DNA of 64,000 nucleotides from Mortierella sp. BCC40632 (taxonomy: Eukaryota > Mortierellomycota > Mortierellomycetes > Mortierellales > Mortierellaceae): assembly GCA_011634665.1 (NCBI GenBank), contig WAEK01000011.1, forward strand, positions 761,001 through 825,000, read 5' to 3'. The notes below the pieces were generated by a model. That model was not told the DNA's origin, made no database searches, and saw only the letters and a program-made list of their open reading frames with translations. Positions 34,914 to 47,135 of the stretch are shown here, in pieces (positions within the stretch are counted from its first letter, which is position 1; every line of letters starts with the position of its first letter). The position numbers were made by a program, and so were the translations under genes.

Positions 34914-36743
34914 GGCGGGCAGATGCGGCTGCAAAGGTGGGACGTGATTAGAAGCTGCAAGAGAATGTCACCCTCCCCAGCTTGAGCGAGGGGCACGGCG
35001 TAGTGGTTCCAGTTCGGCGAGGAGTCTCGCGACGGGAGGGTGCAAGGATGAAGAAAGAATGAAACGAGCGTGATGGTTGAGGTGGATGAAGTGGAAAGAA
35101 TGGTGATCGGGCGGACGAGTTGTTGGGCGGAAGGGCGGAATGGAAGGCGAAGGTCGATGGCAGGCGCGCGATTTGTCAGCTGGAAGCACAGAACAGCTAT
35201 GGCAGAGCAAGAGAGAGAGAGAAAGAGAGCTGCTGAGGAGTGAAGAGAAAACGGAGGATGCTGTTTGGTTGGATCTGTTGCTGCTGAAGAACCGGGGGTG
35301 GGGGGTTTAGATCAGAGATAGGAGATGGAGAAAACAGAGAGTTGTGGTTGAAAGATTCAGGGCGGGGATTAGGGCTCTAGTAAGGGAGAACAGAGGAGGA
35401 GCAGTTCAAAAAGAGCAAAGGCTTAACGCATCGAAACGATCAGAAAAAAAGACGCTTTTTAAAAGAGTGGGGAGATATAGAAATCCGCGATCGAAAAAAT
35501 CCGGCGACGGCGGCGAAAGATGGGGAGAGATTTTGCTGGGACGAACAAAAGGTCCGGGAAGGTCGACATAAAGTTAGAGCTGGCGAACGAAATTATGGAT
35601 AATTGGAGATGGGAGTGGAGATTTATTATTTGCAATTGAGGGACGGAGAGCGAGCGAGCGGAGTTGATTTGTTGATTTGAGCGAGCGAGCGAAAGATTGA
35701 TGATTTGATTTATTTAGAGATTTAAGAGATTTTTAGAGAGATTGAGAGAGAGTGAGAGAGAGTGAGAGAGAGTGGGAGAGTGTGTGAGAGGCAGGAACAG
35801 AGAGTGGAGAGAGCGAGGGTGAGAGACAATCAGCTGAGTGTGGACTCGCCTGCGAACGATCGTAGGATCGAATCCGATCGAACCGGATCGAGCACCATGA
35901 CGACCGATCACGGATCTCGCAGGAAGAGTCAATAGGATCGAGAGAAGGGGAAGGACAGGGGCACAACAGGGGAGAAGATGCAGTCAGGCGTACGTTGGGA
36001 TGGATGTGCTGACCATGGAGAGCCGCAATGGCAGGATGGGCGAAAGAGAGAAAGAGAAAGAGAGAGAGAAAGAGAGAAAAAGAGAGAGAGAGAGAGAGAG
36101 AGAGAGTGAGTGAGAGAAAGAAAGAGACAGAGAGAGAGAGAAAGCGAGTGATAGAAGTGTTTGAGAGGCAAAAGGAGAGAGAAGGAGAGAGTCTCTCCCC
36201 ATATCACTCACTCACTCTCTTACTCTGTTTCTCTCTCTCTCCCCAGCTCAACTCAACCCAACCCCCTCTCTCTCTCTCTCTCTCTCTCTCCCCGCAGCAA
36301 AGAAAACATACGTACACACAAACACTTATTCACACACCCCTTCTCTCTCTCTCTTTTTTTTTTTCTCTCTCTTCTTTCGACTAAAGGGCGGTGGGAACTG
36401 GGCGTGCATCACTCTGTCTGGCTGGGCGGGCTGCTGTTGTTCTGTCCTTTTGGGGAAGATGGTGCAATCGACGCTGCGCTAGCACGGCCTCCGTCCCTCC
36501 CTTCTCCCTCACCCCTCCTCCCTCTACCTTCAATTCACTCACTCTCACTCAATTGTTCAACCTCCCTTCCCTAGTCAACACTGCCAACCACAACTCACAA
36601 CCACATCCAACATCCACGCCCGCTCGATCCTCTCGCTCTTTCCGAGACTTTCTCTTTTTTATTCCGCACCTACCACTGTCCAGTACCAAGCATTGGACAG
36701 AGTGTTTTTATCCAAAATGAATGTTAATGCAAGAGAGTAAAGG

Positions 36744-36785
<42 letters not shown>

Positions 36786-37800
36786 AAGAAAAAGAAAAAG
36801 AAAAAGAAAAAAGAGGGTGCACAAGGGGGTTCATGGCTCTCTCTCAATGCCCTGTTGGTTGGACCGGGAATATGTCGTACACGTACGATCAGGACTATCG
36901 CCGGCATGGATCCCCTCCTCTGGCCATTTCACTGACGCAGGGCATGACATGTCCGAGCTTTCAGGATTCCATTGTGCATTACTCTTCTTGGGCTAGTGCT
37001 AAGCTTCCTCGTGTGCGCATAAAAACGCCCATTGCGACAATGACGAAACATGGCGCTCGTATTGTCCTTTTTCTTTTTCTTTTTCTTTTTTTTACTCAAT
37101 CCTTCTCATATCCGCTCGCTACTCCTCATCCACCGGCTAGCGATACCCAGCCTGGCGCTCTACCCCAGTGTCATGCCAGCCCCTCTTTCTTCTCTCTTTC
37201 TCTTCTCCTTTCTTTCTCTCCTACTCCTGCTCCTTCTCCTCCCACTCTCTCTCTCCAATTGCTCAGTAAACTAGACTGGGCAGTCCAGGTGGGCAAGAAG
37301 ATCCACGCATGCTCCCATTACGGTCCTCAAGTCTATTGCCGAATAGGGTCGGGGACGTGCCTCGTCTGAAGGGAGAGAAACCTTTGCTATCAGCGCTCGC
37401 CATGGGATCACTGATGTCATTTAGTCTCCTCTGCACCTCCCTTCGCTCGCTGGATCTACATACATCCAGACAAACACACAGAGCCCAACTGACCCCGGTC
37501 TCTCTCTCTCTGACCGAGCGCGGATTTGCCTGTCGTGGGGTCTGACTGTGGCTCTGAGCTCGGGCCGAGCTAGCTTCCGAGTCGTCCTTTGACTGGATCC
37601 AACTGGCTGGCTGCAGAGTTCTCTCTGCCGCCGGTCCTCCAGGAGCCAATGGGCGCCATCCATGGTCAAAGCCCTCAGCTTCTCTCGCCATTCCTACTCC
37701 AGTCCCTTGCAGGAGAGATAGAGGAGAGAGGGGAAGGGGGGAGGGAGGGGAAAAAAAGCCAGAAAGGGTATGAGAAACGGGTGTACCTTTTCTTTCTCTT

Positions 37801-37832
<32 letters not shown>

Positions 37833-38279
37833 GAGGACTGAGGACACGTTCAAGGGCATCCCTTGCATCGTGTGCTCTCAGGGCCATGTGAGCCCTACTC
37901 CTGAGACGACGCCGCCACGCTGACAAAGGTCCACAGGGCTACCCACGCCCGCTCTCCATCCCATCTCGTGTCATTCCCTTCTTCCTCCTCTTTCTTCTTC
38001 TCCCGCCCAACCGTTGGATGGCCTCCGACTCCCCTTCTTCTCCCCCGCTGAGCCTTCTCTCACCCCATCGCCAGCAGCTCACACATCTTCCACTTGGGCG
38101 GAAAAGGTTGTATGAAATGCTCGCGAGGGTGTAAAATGAACACGACCGGGTGCTGTGAGCCCTCTTTGGCGGAACTGAGCAAACTCGTACAGCATCATCG
38201 TGCATACCCGTCTCGCGTCCTGTGCATGCATTTATGCATTTGGACCACAGTAGAGACTCTAATCCAACAGGGCAGTGAA

Positions 38280-38322
<43 letters not shown>

Positions 38323-38462
38323 AAGAAAAAGAAAGAGAGAGAAAAAAGAGAGAGTGAGAAAGAAAGAGATAGAGAAAGAAAAAAGAGAGAAGGAGAAGGA
38401 CCGGGTGTATACTGTATACAGTACGCAGTACATCTCTGTATGTGTTGATGTGTGTGTGTAAG

Positions 38463-38493
<31 letters not shown>

Positions 38494-41400
38494 CTCCGGG
38501 AGGAGGAGGGGGGGAGTCAAGGAGAGAGAAAGACCCACAAAGGAATTGAACCAGACTCCGCGTCAATCTCTTCCTGACCTTCAGGTTTCTACCCAGAGAA
38601 ACCCAGTGCCGATTGTGTTGGCCCCCGCGGCCCTTTCTTTTACTTTAACTGTAGACAGCACCTGTAAAGTACACAAGCGTCCCTGGTGGAAGGTTGTTTG
38701 TCAAAAGAGAAGGGGAACCATACCTTGTTTTTTCTTCTTCTTCTTTGTATAGAGAAAAGGCAAGCGTGGGGCGGATAAGGGATTTAAAAACAAAAACAAA
38801 AAAAACAGAGGACGAGAATAGAAAGCGAGTGAAAGAGGGAGAGTGAGAGGAGAATGAGAGAACGAGAGCGAGCGAGCGAGCGAGCGAGAGTGAGATAGAG
38901 AGCAAACGAGAGCGACACTAATTCATTGTGTCCGGTATTGGTGCTATCCTGACTCTTTGAAGGGAACAAGACTTTAGCAGGTTGTCAAAATTTGGGACCA
39001 ACAAAGGGACAAACAAAAGAGTTAGCCTAGGCTTTGGCTAGACCCTTGGGATGAGCCTTCTACCCCAAAGGTCATTCCTCCTTCTCGCCCTAGACTATTT
39101 AGTCTCTTCTCCTCCCCTTTCCTTTTCCTTGCTCCTGCTCTTTTCCCCTTCGCTTACTGATGCAAACAATTGAAGATGACACGACAATGTCGTTTTTCCT
39201 TTTTTTCCTATCTAACGAGAGTGTTGTGTTGGAAAGCTCCCTCTCTACTCCTTGCGATTTGTGAGGATGGGTCCATTGTTGGTGATATAAAAATAACACC
39301 AGCCTATGAATGGGTCCTTCTCCCTTTCCCTTGGGTTGGGGAAAGGTGGAAATGAAGAGAAGAGGGCACCGGACGGAGGAGAGAGAAGAAGAAGAGGAAG
39401 TGAAAAAGAGAGAGTAGACCGGAGCAACCGAGATACTGCGTTGCATCATTTCCAAGAGACCCTTTCCCCGTTTCCATGGCATGGGGGATGAGGATGAGAT
39501 AGGATGGAGTGAACATGTGCTATTTTTTTTTTCCGTCGCAAAAGGTGAGACCTCAACCATACCCTGTTTGTTATACTTTTTGTGACCACAAGCAGCTTTT
39601 CTTCGTACCCACTTTCTTGGAGAATTCGCGCCCAACCGTTCTAAAGGGAGCGCTCATCTTGGACTAGTACTCGTCCGAGTTAGTCGGACTCTAAAGTACC
39701 TGGACAGGGCAAACCGCAGCCTTGGTCTTTCTCTCCCCCTCTTTTTTCTCCGCTGGTCAATGTCTATGCCTTCGATCGAACCCAGAAAAAAAAAAAAAAA
39801 AAAAAGGGGACGCGCATTGGCGCTCAAGAGCAAAGAACCTTGTCATGGAAAAAGGCCGAGAAGCTGCACATTGTTGTTGAAAGTGATAGGGGTAAAGGTG
39901 GGGGGAGTAGGGGACGAGAGAAGATTTGCACGCTCTGGAACTGGTATGACCTCGTGTGTCATTCCGTCACTCCTAAACTCCTACAAGGCCCATTTTACTT
40001 TTCTGACCCCCCTGAGTATTTGAGTAACCGTCGTTTGAAAGTCCTTCCATGGTCATTGAATTAGGACCGCCAAAACAAAATACTATCGCCACTTTTTTTT
40101 TTTCTCTTTCTGAGTGCAATTTGAGGGACGTCACTCCAGCAAGGTATCGCCATGAACTATACGGCGACCAACCCCTACTACTCCGAGCATGCTCAGGGCC
40201 TCTCGGACGTAATATGTCGGATGCTCCGCGACTAAGAAAGCATCGCGCAAAAAAAAAAAAAAAAAAAAAAAAAAGGGGTGGAGAGGAGGGCAGATCTATC
40301 GGGCCTATTGACTTGATGCCCAGTGCGGTCAAGCCGATACATCATTTGGGTCTTGCGTTCCTTGCTCTCTTGTGGTCCACACCATATGCTTGCATGCTTT
40401 CCATTGACTTGGTAAGATGAACTATCCGCATGCAAACCGAATATTTGGGTCCTCATCATTCTCATTGCTCGGTCCACCAGCTCGACTCTTCATCCTTCAC
40501 ACCAAGATCGATAGCCCACCTGACTCAAGCGCTCGCTGTGACGCAATAAGGCTAGAGATGATCTTTTTCCTACTTTGCTATTTTTTTCTTCCGTTGGGCT
40601 GAAGGAAAGAGAAAGCGCAAAAGCAATGCCTAAGGCTTGTATCCAGCATTGATGGCAGCTTTGGAACACGTGCGATAACGATAGTGATAGCATGCATGTC
40701 ATGCTAGGATGAAAGACGAAAACAATGGTATTGAATTCGTTCAATAAATCCCACCATTCAGAGTTTCCTTGCCAATTCCTGAGTTCATTTTTTTTTATTC
40801 AATTTTTGATATCTGTAGACATTTTGCGAGCAGCATACTCTAGTCCCAAAAGCAAAGTGATTGACCAAATCAACCTCATAACACTGGGTGGGGCAATAGA
40901 TGTTGAGGATTAAACTCCGTTCGAAAAAAAAAAAAAAAAAACTAGGAGATTGAAAAAAGAAGAGGCTCTTCTTCTGGTCTCGGTTATCTTAGTCAAGCTT
41001 TGCTCTTTTTCTCCTAGTTTTTTTTTAGTCTTTTTTAACTCCTGCAATCTGTAACCATCAAAGTAGCGTCGATAGTCTTGCACTAGTTTTCTTTCTTTTC
41101 TTAAATTATTTCCTACCAAACTGTGGGCTTTTTACCTGACATGGCAATGCGTCTTCCTCTTCTTCCTCTTCCTCCTCTTCCTCTTCCTCCATCTCTCTCT
41201 CTCTCTTTCCCATTTTCTCTCGACGCGTAGGTTTTGTTTGTAAATGATCGCTAAACCGGCTCAAGTAGTAGCAACTCATCTTACTCTCGCCACACATGAC
41301 TATTTTGAGTCTTAAAAAAAGTCAAAAGGAGGCAATGGCTATCACCATCAGATCAAGTGTTTCGTCATGCCTTTGAATTTAGTTGGTAGAAATTGACAAA

Positions 41401-42452
41401 AGAGAGAAATAGAAGAAAAACAACTATAAGGGCAGAGTTCAATTCTTTTTTCGTATCTATCATCATAGGACAAAAAAAAAAAAAAAAAAAAAAGGCGCTA
41501 TGCCCGTTATCACAAACTGCTTAAAGTTTCAAGCATCTATGAAACAGAAAGACAGACTACAGAGACCTATAGAGAAGTCTTTTCGTCAGGATCTAGAGTT
41601 TTTCTGTTCGACAGTATGATCAAGACTTTATTTATGACTAGTCCAAAGACACTCTCGGTAGGATTATGAGTGCTCTACTATGCTAAAAGACGCGACACTA
41701 GGGAGACTTGGTTGCCATTGGAGCAGGAAATCATTTTTATTTATTATTATTACTATTATTTTGATAATGTGATTTCCCAATAATGGCTTTGTTGGAGTCG
41801 TTTGGCTAGTTTAGGCATTGAAAGTGATTATCAGACTAGGTCGAATCAGTTCTCAAAACCATATTAGCGACAGAGAATCCTAATAGACAAGTACAGACCC
41901 ATGCCTACCTGTACTATATCATCCATCATTGAGAGTAAGGTATTTTGACTCGAGTACTCTTTTACCTGTTTACATTTACAAAACTCCCAAGCTACTTTAC
42001 CCGAAGTGTGCAGATTGCGTCGTCTTTGGCTATCATGGCGATGCTGATCTTGGATACTGCTGCCACATAAACCAAAAAAAAAAAAAAAAAACTATCTTGC
42101 AGCCGAGAGCCAAACCCTGTTCCTCTTACCGCGCAACAACCTCCAAAGCCGAGTGGATGTAGTAGGCATCACAGAGCGCCACTAATCCTCTCTAACTATG
42201 GAGGTACATTCCCGTCTGATCATTTCTCCACTGTGTGTCCATCTCTCCATCTCAAGTCCTCATGAATAGTCAGTGGACTAATGCCCTCATGGCCAGCTGC
42301 TCACTCAGACAAGACTGACATCCGTCGCCATTTTGCAAAGGCTCCTTTCTCTAGAGTGGTACTCTCACTCCTCTAGGATGTGTGCTGTTACATTAAATCA
42401 AGCGAGTGCATGACAGGGGAAAAAAACTAGAAAGAATCCAAGTGTGTGTGTG
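34914..42452. other. 7.5 kb region without a convincing gene
   Basis: The first kilobase is probably the promoter and leader of the histidine kinase. The rest is a mosaic of (GA)n/(CT)n tracts (36040-36160, 36262-36290, 36750-36778, 38277-38395), poly(A) runs (38462-38490, 40249-40274, 41473-41493) and ordinary mixed sequence. A 178-codon frame at 36833-37369 has no recognisable features and runs through T/C repeats. A fragment near 41950-42070 is faintly reminiscent of a degraded retroelement polymerase but cannot be supported. A short perfect hairpin (GTCCGA/TCGGAC) lies near 39676-39692. Confidence 0.5.
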
Positions 42453-42637
42453 AGAGAGAAAGGCAAGGTGAAATGACTCTAGACTTGAGAACCATACGTA
42501 AAGAAGCCTTCAGGTGCCAGATACGAGAACTTGTCTGGCAATAAATAGGCTTACCGTTGCTTTTGCTATTGTGGTTGTGTTGGAGAGTTCTTCATTCTTC
42601 ATCGCGAGTAGTTGTCGATGTATAAAGCTTCTTTTGT

Positions 42638-42702
<65 letters not shown>

Positions 42703-44116
42703 ATTATCCGTGTATCTACTTTCAGAAACTATCTTTTGCTCATACTGATGGCTTCCTGGACCCTTTGGTGTCAAGGTCGTTCTTGATAATACTCCAAGAA
42801 CCTGTTGTCGTGATCGAAATACCTAAGGAGAGAAGGATAAAAAGGTTTTTTTTTACGTAACGGTCAGTTCCTTTGAACAGTAGTGGGCATAACCGTAACG
42901 CTTTCTTAACGCTTTACCCCATTGTGGGAGCCCATCACCTTTCGGTGGATTCGGCCGCTCTGGGTATTGGATAAACCCCAGTTCGCCAAGCCATCCTCCC
43001 AGAGAGAGGACAGCATCATGATTGTGAGTAACCAGTCTTTTTAGGGACTGGAGGCCATGGAAGGACAGACTGAATACAGCCTATAGCCCTTCGTACCCAC
43101 TACCACAACCACAACAGCACCTACCCTACAGCCAACAACACTACCAGCCTGGCCAAAGCTGATACAGGTAATGACAAGAGTCGCTAGAGGCATCAGGCGA
43201 CTCTTGATACCCACTGTCCCTGACCATTCATGCAGCTACACTGGCTCGCCAACGCAGAACCCACCCTCGCCCAGAGAAAGAGGACCCAGCTGGATGGGTC
43301 GCTTAGGAATACCCTAAGAACCCAAGAGACTCCGGGGATTCAGGCTGGCGGTGGTCAGGTACTCTCAGAACCTGGCCGTCAGTGAACCCCTACCCGAACA
43401 AAAAGGAAAAAAAAAAAGGGTACTGCTCTGTCCAACTGGGCCCTGTACACACGCCATACCCCTCTCCAAAGAAACCGCCATTACCTTATTTGAGCTGAGC
43501 CTAACTTGTCCAACTTGTGGTCTTGCATGAACCGAGTCCTGTTCGAAGAATGAAATGAAGAGGAGAAGATAAGTAAGAGAGGAATGAGGGAATGAGAGGA
43601 GAAGCGCTGAGCAAAAGGAAAGGAAGTGAAGAGAAGAGAAGAAAGAAGTGATAAGAGTGATAAGAGAGAAAAATCAGTGGCAAAAATAGTAGTCTTGGTT
43701 GGGGAAGGTGTCGTGACCTCTGACCTGTTGCATGCTGAATGCTGCTGACATCCATACATGAGGAGAGGACCAACATTCCAGCTGCTGTCATTCCTCCTTC
43801 TATTCTGCCATTCACCTCTCTTCTGTTGCCATTTCGCCCTCTTCTGTTTCTCGGGACCTTACTGTGTAATAACTGTTTTTTTTTTTTTTTAGGTTCGGTT
43901 CTTCGTCCTTTTTATCCAGAGTTGAACAGACACACGCGAGCTGACATGGTTCAATCTAGAGTCTACATGATGAAAGTAAACGTTGCTTGGTATCGAGCCA
44001 TGACTTCTAGATTCCCGGATGGGAGAGAGAGAGAGAGAACTCGGTCGAAAGATGCTAGGAAAAAAAAAAAAAAAAAAAGATAAATTCCAGCAACAGCAGG
44101 CGATGGACAAGCGCGT
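42453..44116 (+). repeat. Left arm of large inverted repeat
   Basis: This arm of about 1.66 kb matches the reverse complement of about 45247-46923 almost completely, including unique sequence, the (CT)n microsatellite at 42641-42700 and poly(T)/poly(A) runs. It begins in GAGAGAAAGGCAAGGTGAAA and ends near GATGGACAAGCGCGT. Differences seen by eye are a few substitutions and small indels, chiefly in homopolymers. The core (42880-43420) is non-repetitive, non-coding on inspection, and forms several perfect hairpins. No transposase or reverse transcriptase is visible. Confidence 0.93.
42641..42700. repeat. (CT)n microsatellite inside the left inverted-repeat arm
   Basis: About 30 uninterrupted CT units are mirrored by (GA)n at 46677-46729 in the other arm. 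The two copies differ in length by a few units. Confidence 0.95.
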
Positions 44117-45246
44117 ACGCAGGAAGGCTTCCCTTCTCTTCGGACTTGATCTTGTCCCTCAGAATGCCCTGACTAGCTCGCAGATCTTACCTTGGATGCC
44201 CTGGAATGTGTTTTTAGATAGACTGATGCAGCCCTGGGATTTTTTTTTTTTGGTTCGAATCCAGTTACTCCTACTTGGCATTTGTAACACATTAATCAGT
44301 CAAATCGGGTCTCCTTGGTACCGCATAGTTTAATAGATGAGAGGAAGCCCGTGAGTGGAATACTTCTAGCGCTCTATTGTTGTGTATGAGGCGCTCCATA
44401 CGAGTCTTCTCATCAACAATGACAGTAAACCTTCGATTCTCGGGACATCAATCAAGGAACCTTGGACGAGCAGAGACTCCAAACGTTTTATCGGGCACAA
44501 GGACTTGTCAGTCAGCAAGGTAGCGGCCGATTTCCAGAGTCAAGAACAACTATGGTAGGTCAGAAAAACAGAGCTGACCATTATTAATGTATTCGATTTA
44601 GATGAACTTACATTCAGGAGGAAAAAAATAGCCACAATGCTACATCTTTTCCTTGCTATTCCCGGATCGACATCAACTTTCCGGAGGAACAGGTAAATGA
44701 TGGCCGAGAGGGTTCAATGCATCGAGTTAGAGCGATCCTCCATTTTAGAAATCGTGCACTCCAACACCATGCCATGAGAATACATACTCACTTGATTTTA
44801 AAATGGTTTCTCAGTATGTTTGGCACCTTTGAGAATATAATGCATACTTATCATGGCATCACATTGATAGAACTCCAATGGAGAATCGACTGGCACTCAC
44901 GATTGTTTGTTACATGTTCACCGGTGGCAAGGCACCTACAAGCGAATAAACGAGTAGAATGAGAGACATACAATAATACATGTTGAATGAGTAAAAGTAT
45001 CGTTGAAATGGCGAGATCGCTCACTTCAAAGAGAGGTCTATAGTCTGGGAAAAGATCCATGCTAATGCGCTAATAATTCTCATCGAAAGGTTTTCTGAGG
45101 CCGGCAATCGTACAATACGCTTGAATTAGGTGCGACTAGACCTATGAGCGCCATTCCAAGGTATATGGTAAGTGAAAAAACTATCAACCAGAGATTGAGT
45201 TACGAGAAGGAAGCGAGAATGTCAGAGGTGAATCTCAGAGAAGGGA
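44117..45246. other. Spacer of the inverted repeat, possible gene remnant
   Basis: This unique segment of about 1.13 kb sits between the arms. On the minus strand a 58-codon open stretch (44366-44539) reads like protein (SLCPIKRLESLLVQGSLIDV, then PRIEGLLSLLMRRLVW). Its leucine spacing resembles the F-box/LRR proteins elsewhere in the window. It is closed upstream by a stop with no acceptor between. A second minus-strand frame at 44851-45060 starts MDLFPDYRPLFEVSDLAIS. These could be decayed exons; I cannot assemble a gene. Confidence 0.4.
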
Positions 45247-46672
45247 CGCGCTTGTCCATCGCCTGCTGTTGCTGGAATTTATCTTTTTCCTAGCATCTTT
45301 CGACCGAGTTCTCTCTCTCTCTCTCTCCATCCGGGAATCTAGAAGTCATGGCTCGATACCAAGCAACGTTTACTTTCATCATGTAGACTCTAGATTGAAC
45401 CATGTCAGCTCGCGTGTGTCTGTTCAACTCTGGATAAAAAGGACGAAGAACCGAACCTAAAAAAAAAAAAAAAAAAAAAATGGACAGTTATTACACAGTA
45501 AGGTCCCGAGAAACAGAAGAGGGCGAATGGTAACAGAAGAGAGGTGAATGGCAGAATAGAAGGAGGAATGACAGCAGCTGGAATGTTGGTCCTCTCCTCA
45601 TGTATGGATGTCAGCAGCATTCAGCATGCAACAGGTCAGAGGTCACGACACCTTCCCCAACCAAGACTACTATTTGCCACTGATTTTTCTCTCTTATCAC
45701 TCTTATCACTTCTTTCTTCTCTTCTCTTCACTTCCTTTCCTTTGCTCAGCGCTTCTCCTCTCATTCCTCATTCTCATTCTACTCATCTTCTCCTCTTCAT
45801 TTCATTCTTCGAACAGGACTCGGTTCATGCAAGACCACAAGTTGGACAAGTTAGGCTCAGCTCAAATAAGGTAATGGCGGTTTCTTTGGAGAGGGGTATG
45901 GCGTGTGTACAGGGCCCAGTTGGACAGAGCAGTACCCTTTTTTTTTTCCCTTTTGTTCTTTTTTGCTTTTTTTTTTTCGGGTAGGGGTTCACTGACGGCC
46001 AGGTTCTGAGAGTACCTGACCACCGCCAGCCTGAATCCCCGGAGTCTCTTGGGTTCTTAGGGTATTCCTAAGCGACCCATCCAGCTGGGTCCTCTTTCTC
46101 TGGGCGAGGGTGGGTTCTGCGTTGGCGAGCCAGTGTAGCTGCATGAATGGTCAGGGACAGTGGGTATCAAGAGTCGCCTGATGCCTCTAGCGACTCTTGT
46201 CATTACCTGTATCAGCTTTGGCCAGGCTGGTAGTGTTGTTGGCTGTAGGGTAGGTGCTGTTGTGGTTGTGGTAGTGGGTAATGAAGGGCTATAGGCTGTA
46301 TTCAGTCTGTCCTTCCATGGCCTCCAGTCCCTAAAAAGACTGGTTACTCACAATCATGATGCTGTCCTCTCTCTGGGAGGATGGCTTGGCGAACTGGGGT
46401 TTATCCAATACCCAGAGCGGCCGAATCCACCGAAAGGTGATGGGCTCCCACAATGGGGTAAAGCGTTAAGAAAGCGTTACGGTTATGCCCACTACTGTTC
46501 AAAGGAACTGACCGTTACGTAAAAAAAAACCTTTTTATCCTTCTCTCCTTAGGTATTTCGATCACGACAACAGGTTCTTGGAGTATTATCAAGAACGACC
46601 TTGACACCAAAGGGGTCCAGGAAGCCATCAGTATGAGCAAAAGATAGTTTCTGAAAGTAGATACACGGATAA

Positions 46673-46731
<59 letters not shown>

Positions 46732-46920
46732 ACAAAAGAAGCTTTTTATACATCGACAACTACTCGCGATGAAGAATGAAGAACTCTCCAACACAACCAC
46801 AATAGCAAAAGCAACGGTAAGCCTATTTATTGCCAGACAAGTTCTCGTATCTGGCACCTGAAGGCTTCTTTACGTATGGTTCTCAAGTCTAGAGTCATTT
46901 CACCTTGCCTTTCTCTCTCT

Positions 46921-46923
<3 letters not shown>
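45247..46923 (-). repeat. Right arm of large inverted repeat
   Basis: This is the reverse-complement partner of 42453-44116. It ends in the (CT)n/poly(T) tract at 46914-46954, only about 210 bases before the SmD1 start codon. It carries the same microsatellite as (GA)n at 46677-46729 and the same hairpin-rich core (about 45980-46500). Confidence 0.93.
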
Positions 46924-46956
<33 letters not shown>

Positions 46957-47135
46957 TCTCTCCATCAGCAAAAGGTCGAAACGTCGCGAGCGCGATGTAG
47001 CAAACTTAAAGATACAGCTACGGTGACGTAATAATGGCGTCGGTTTCCAAGCCAAAGACCTTGATTCTGTTCAGCCTTCGAGCCTTTGCAGACACGCCCA
47101 TCCTCATTCATACCAAGTTACCTAGTCCACCAACC
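46924..47135 (+). promoter_or_regulatory. SmD1 upstream region
   Basis: This short interval between the end of the inverted repeat and the SmD1 ATG begins with about 30 T and then mixed sequence. The SmD1 promoter must therefore lie in about 180 bases of unique DNA and/or inside the repeat arm. I see no clear TATA box. Confidence 0.4.

Noticed and set aside
36833..37369. 178-codon plus-strand frame
   Set aside because: It runs through (CT)n and poly(T), has no recognisable domain and has no splice-consistent continuation. Probably chance.
37263..37868. 201-codon minus-strand frame
   Set aside because: Its composition reflects (GA)n repeats translated as Arg/Glu; no protein-like features.
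38540..38600. Minus-strand GGTTCAATTCC resembling a tRNA T-loop
   Set aside because: The T-stem does not pair and no cloverleaf can be drawn.
41929..42162. Fragment with GYHGDADLGYC, faintly like a Ty1/copia RNase H region (GYSDAD)
   Set aside because: Only a few residues match, the frame is short, and there is no integrase or RT nearby. Not enough to call a retroelement.
44225..44280. Perfect tRNA B-box-like GGTTCGAATCC
   Set aside because: The upstream sequence is a poly(T) run and no acceptor, D-arm or anticodon stem pairs with it. A chance match.
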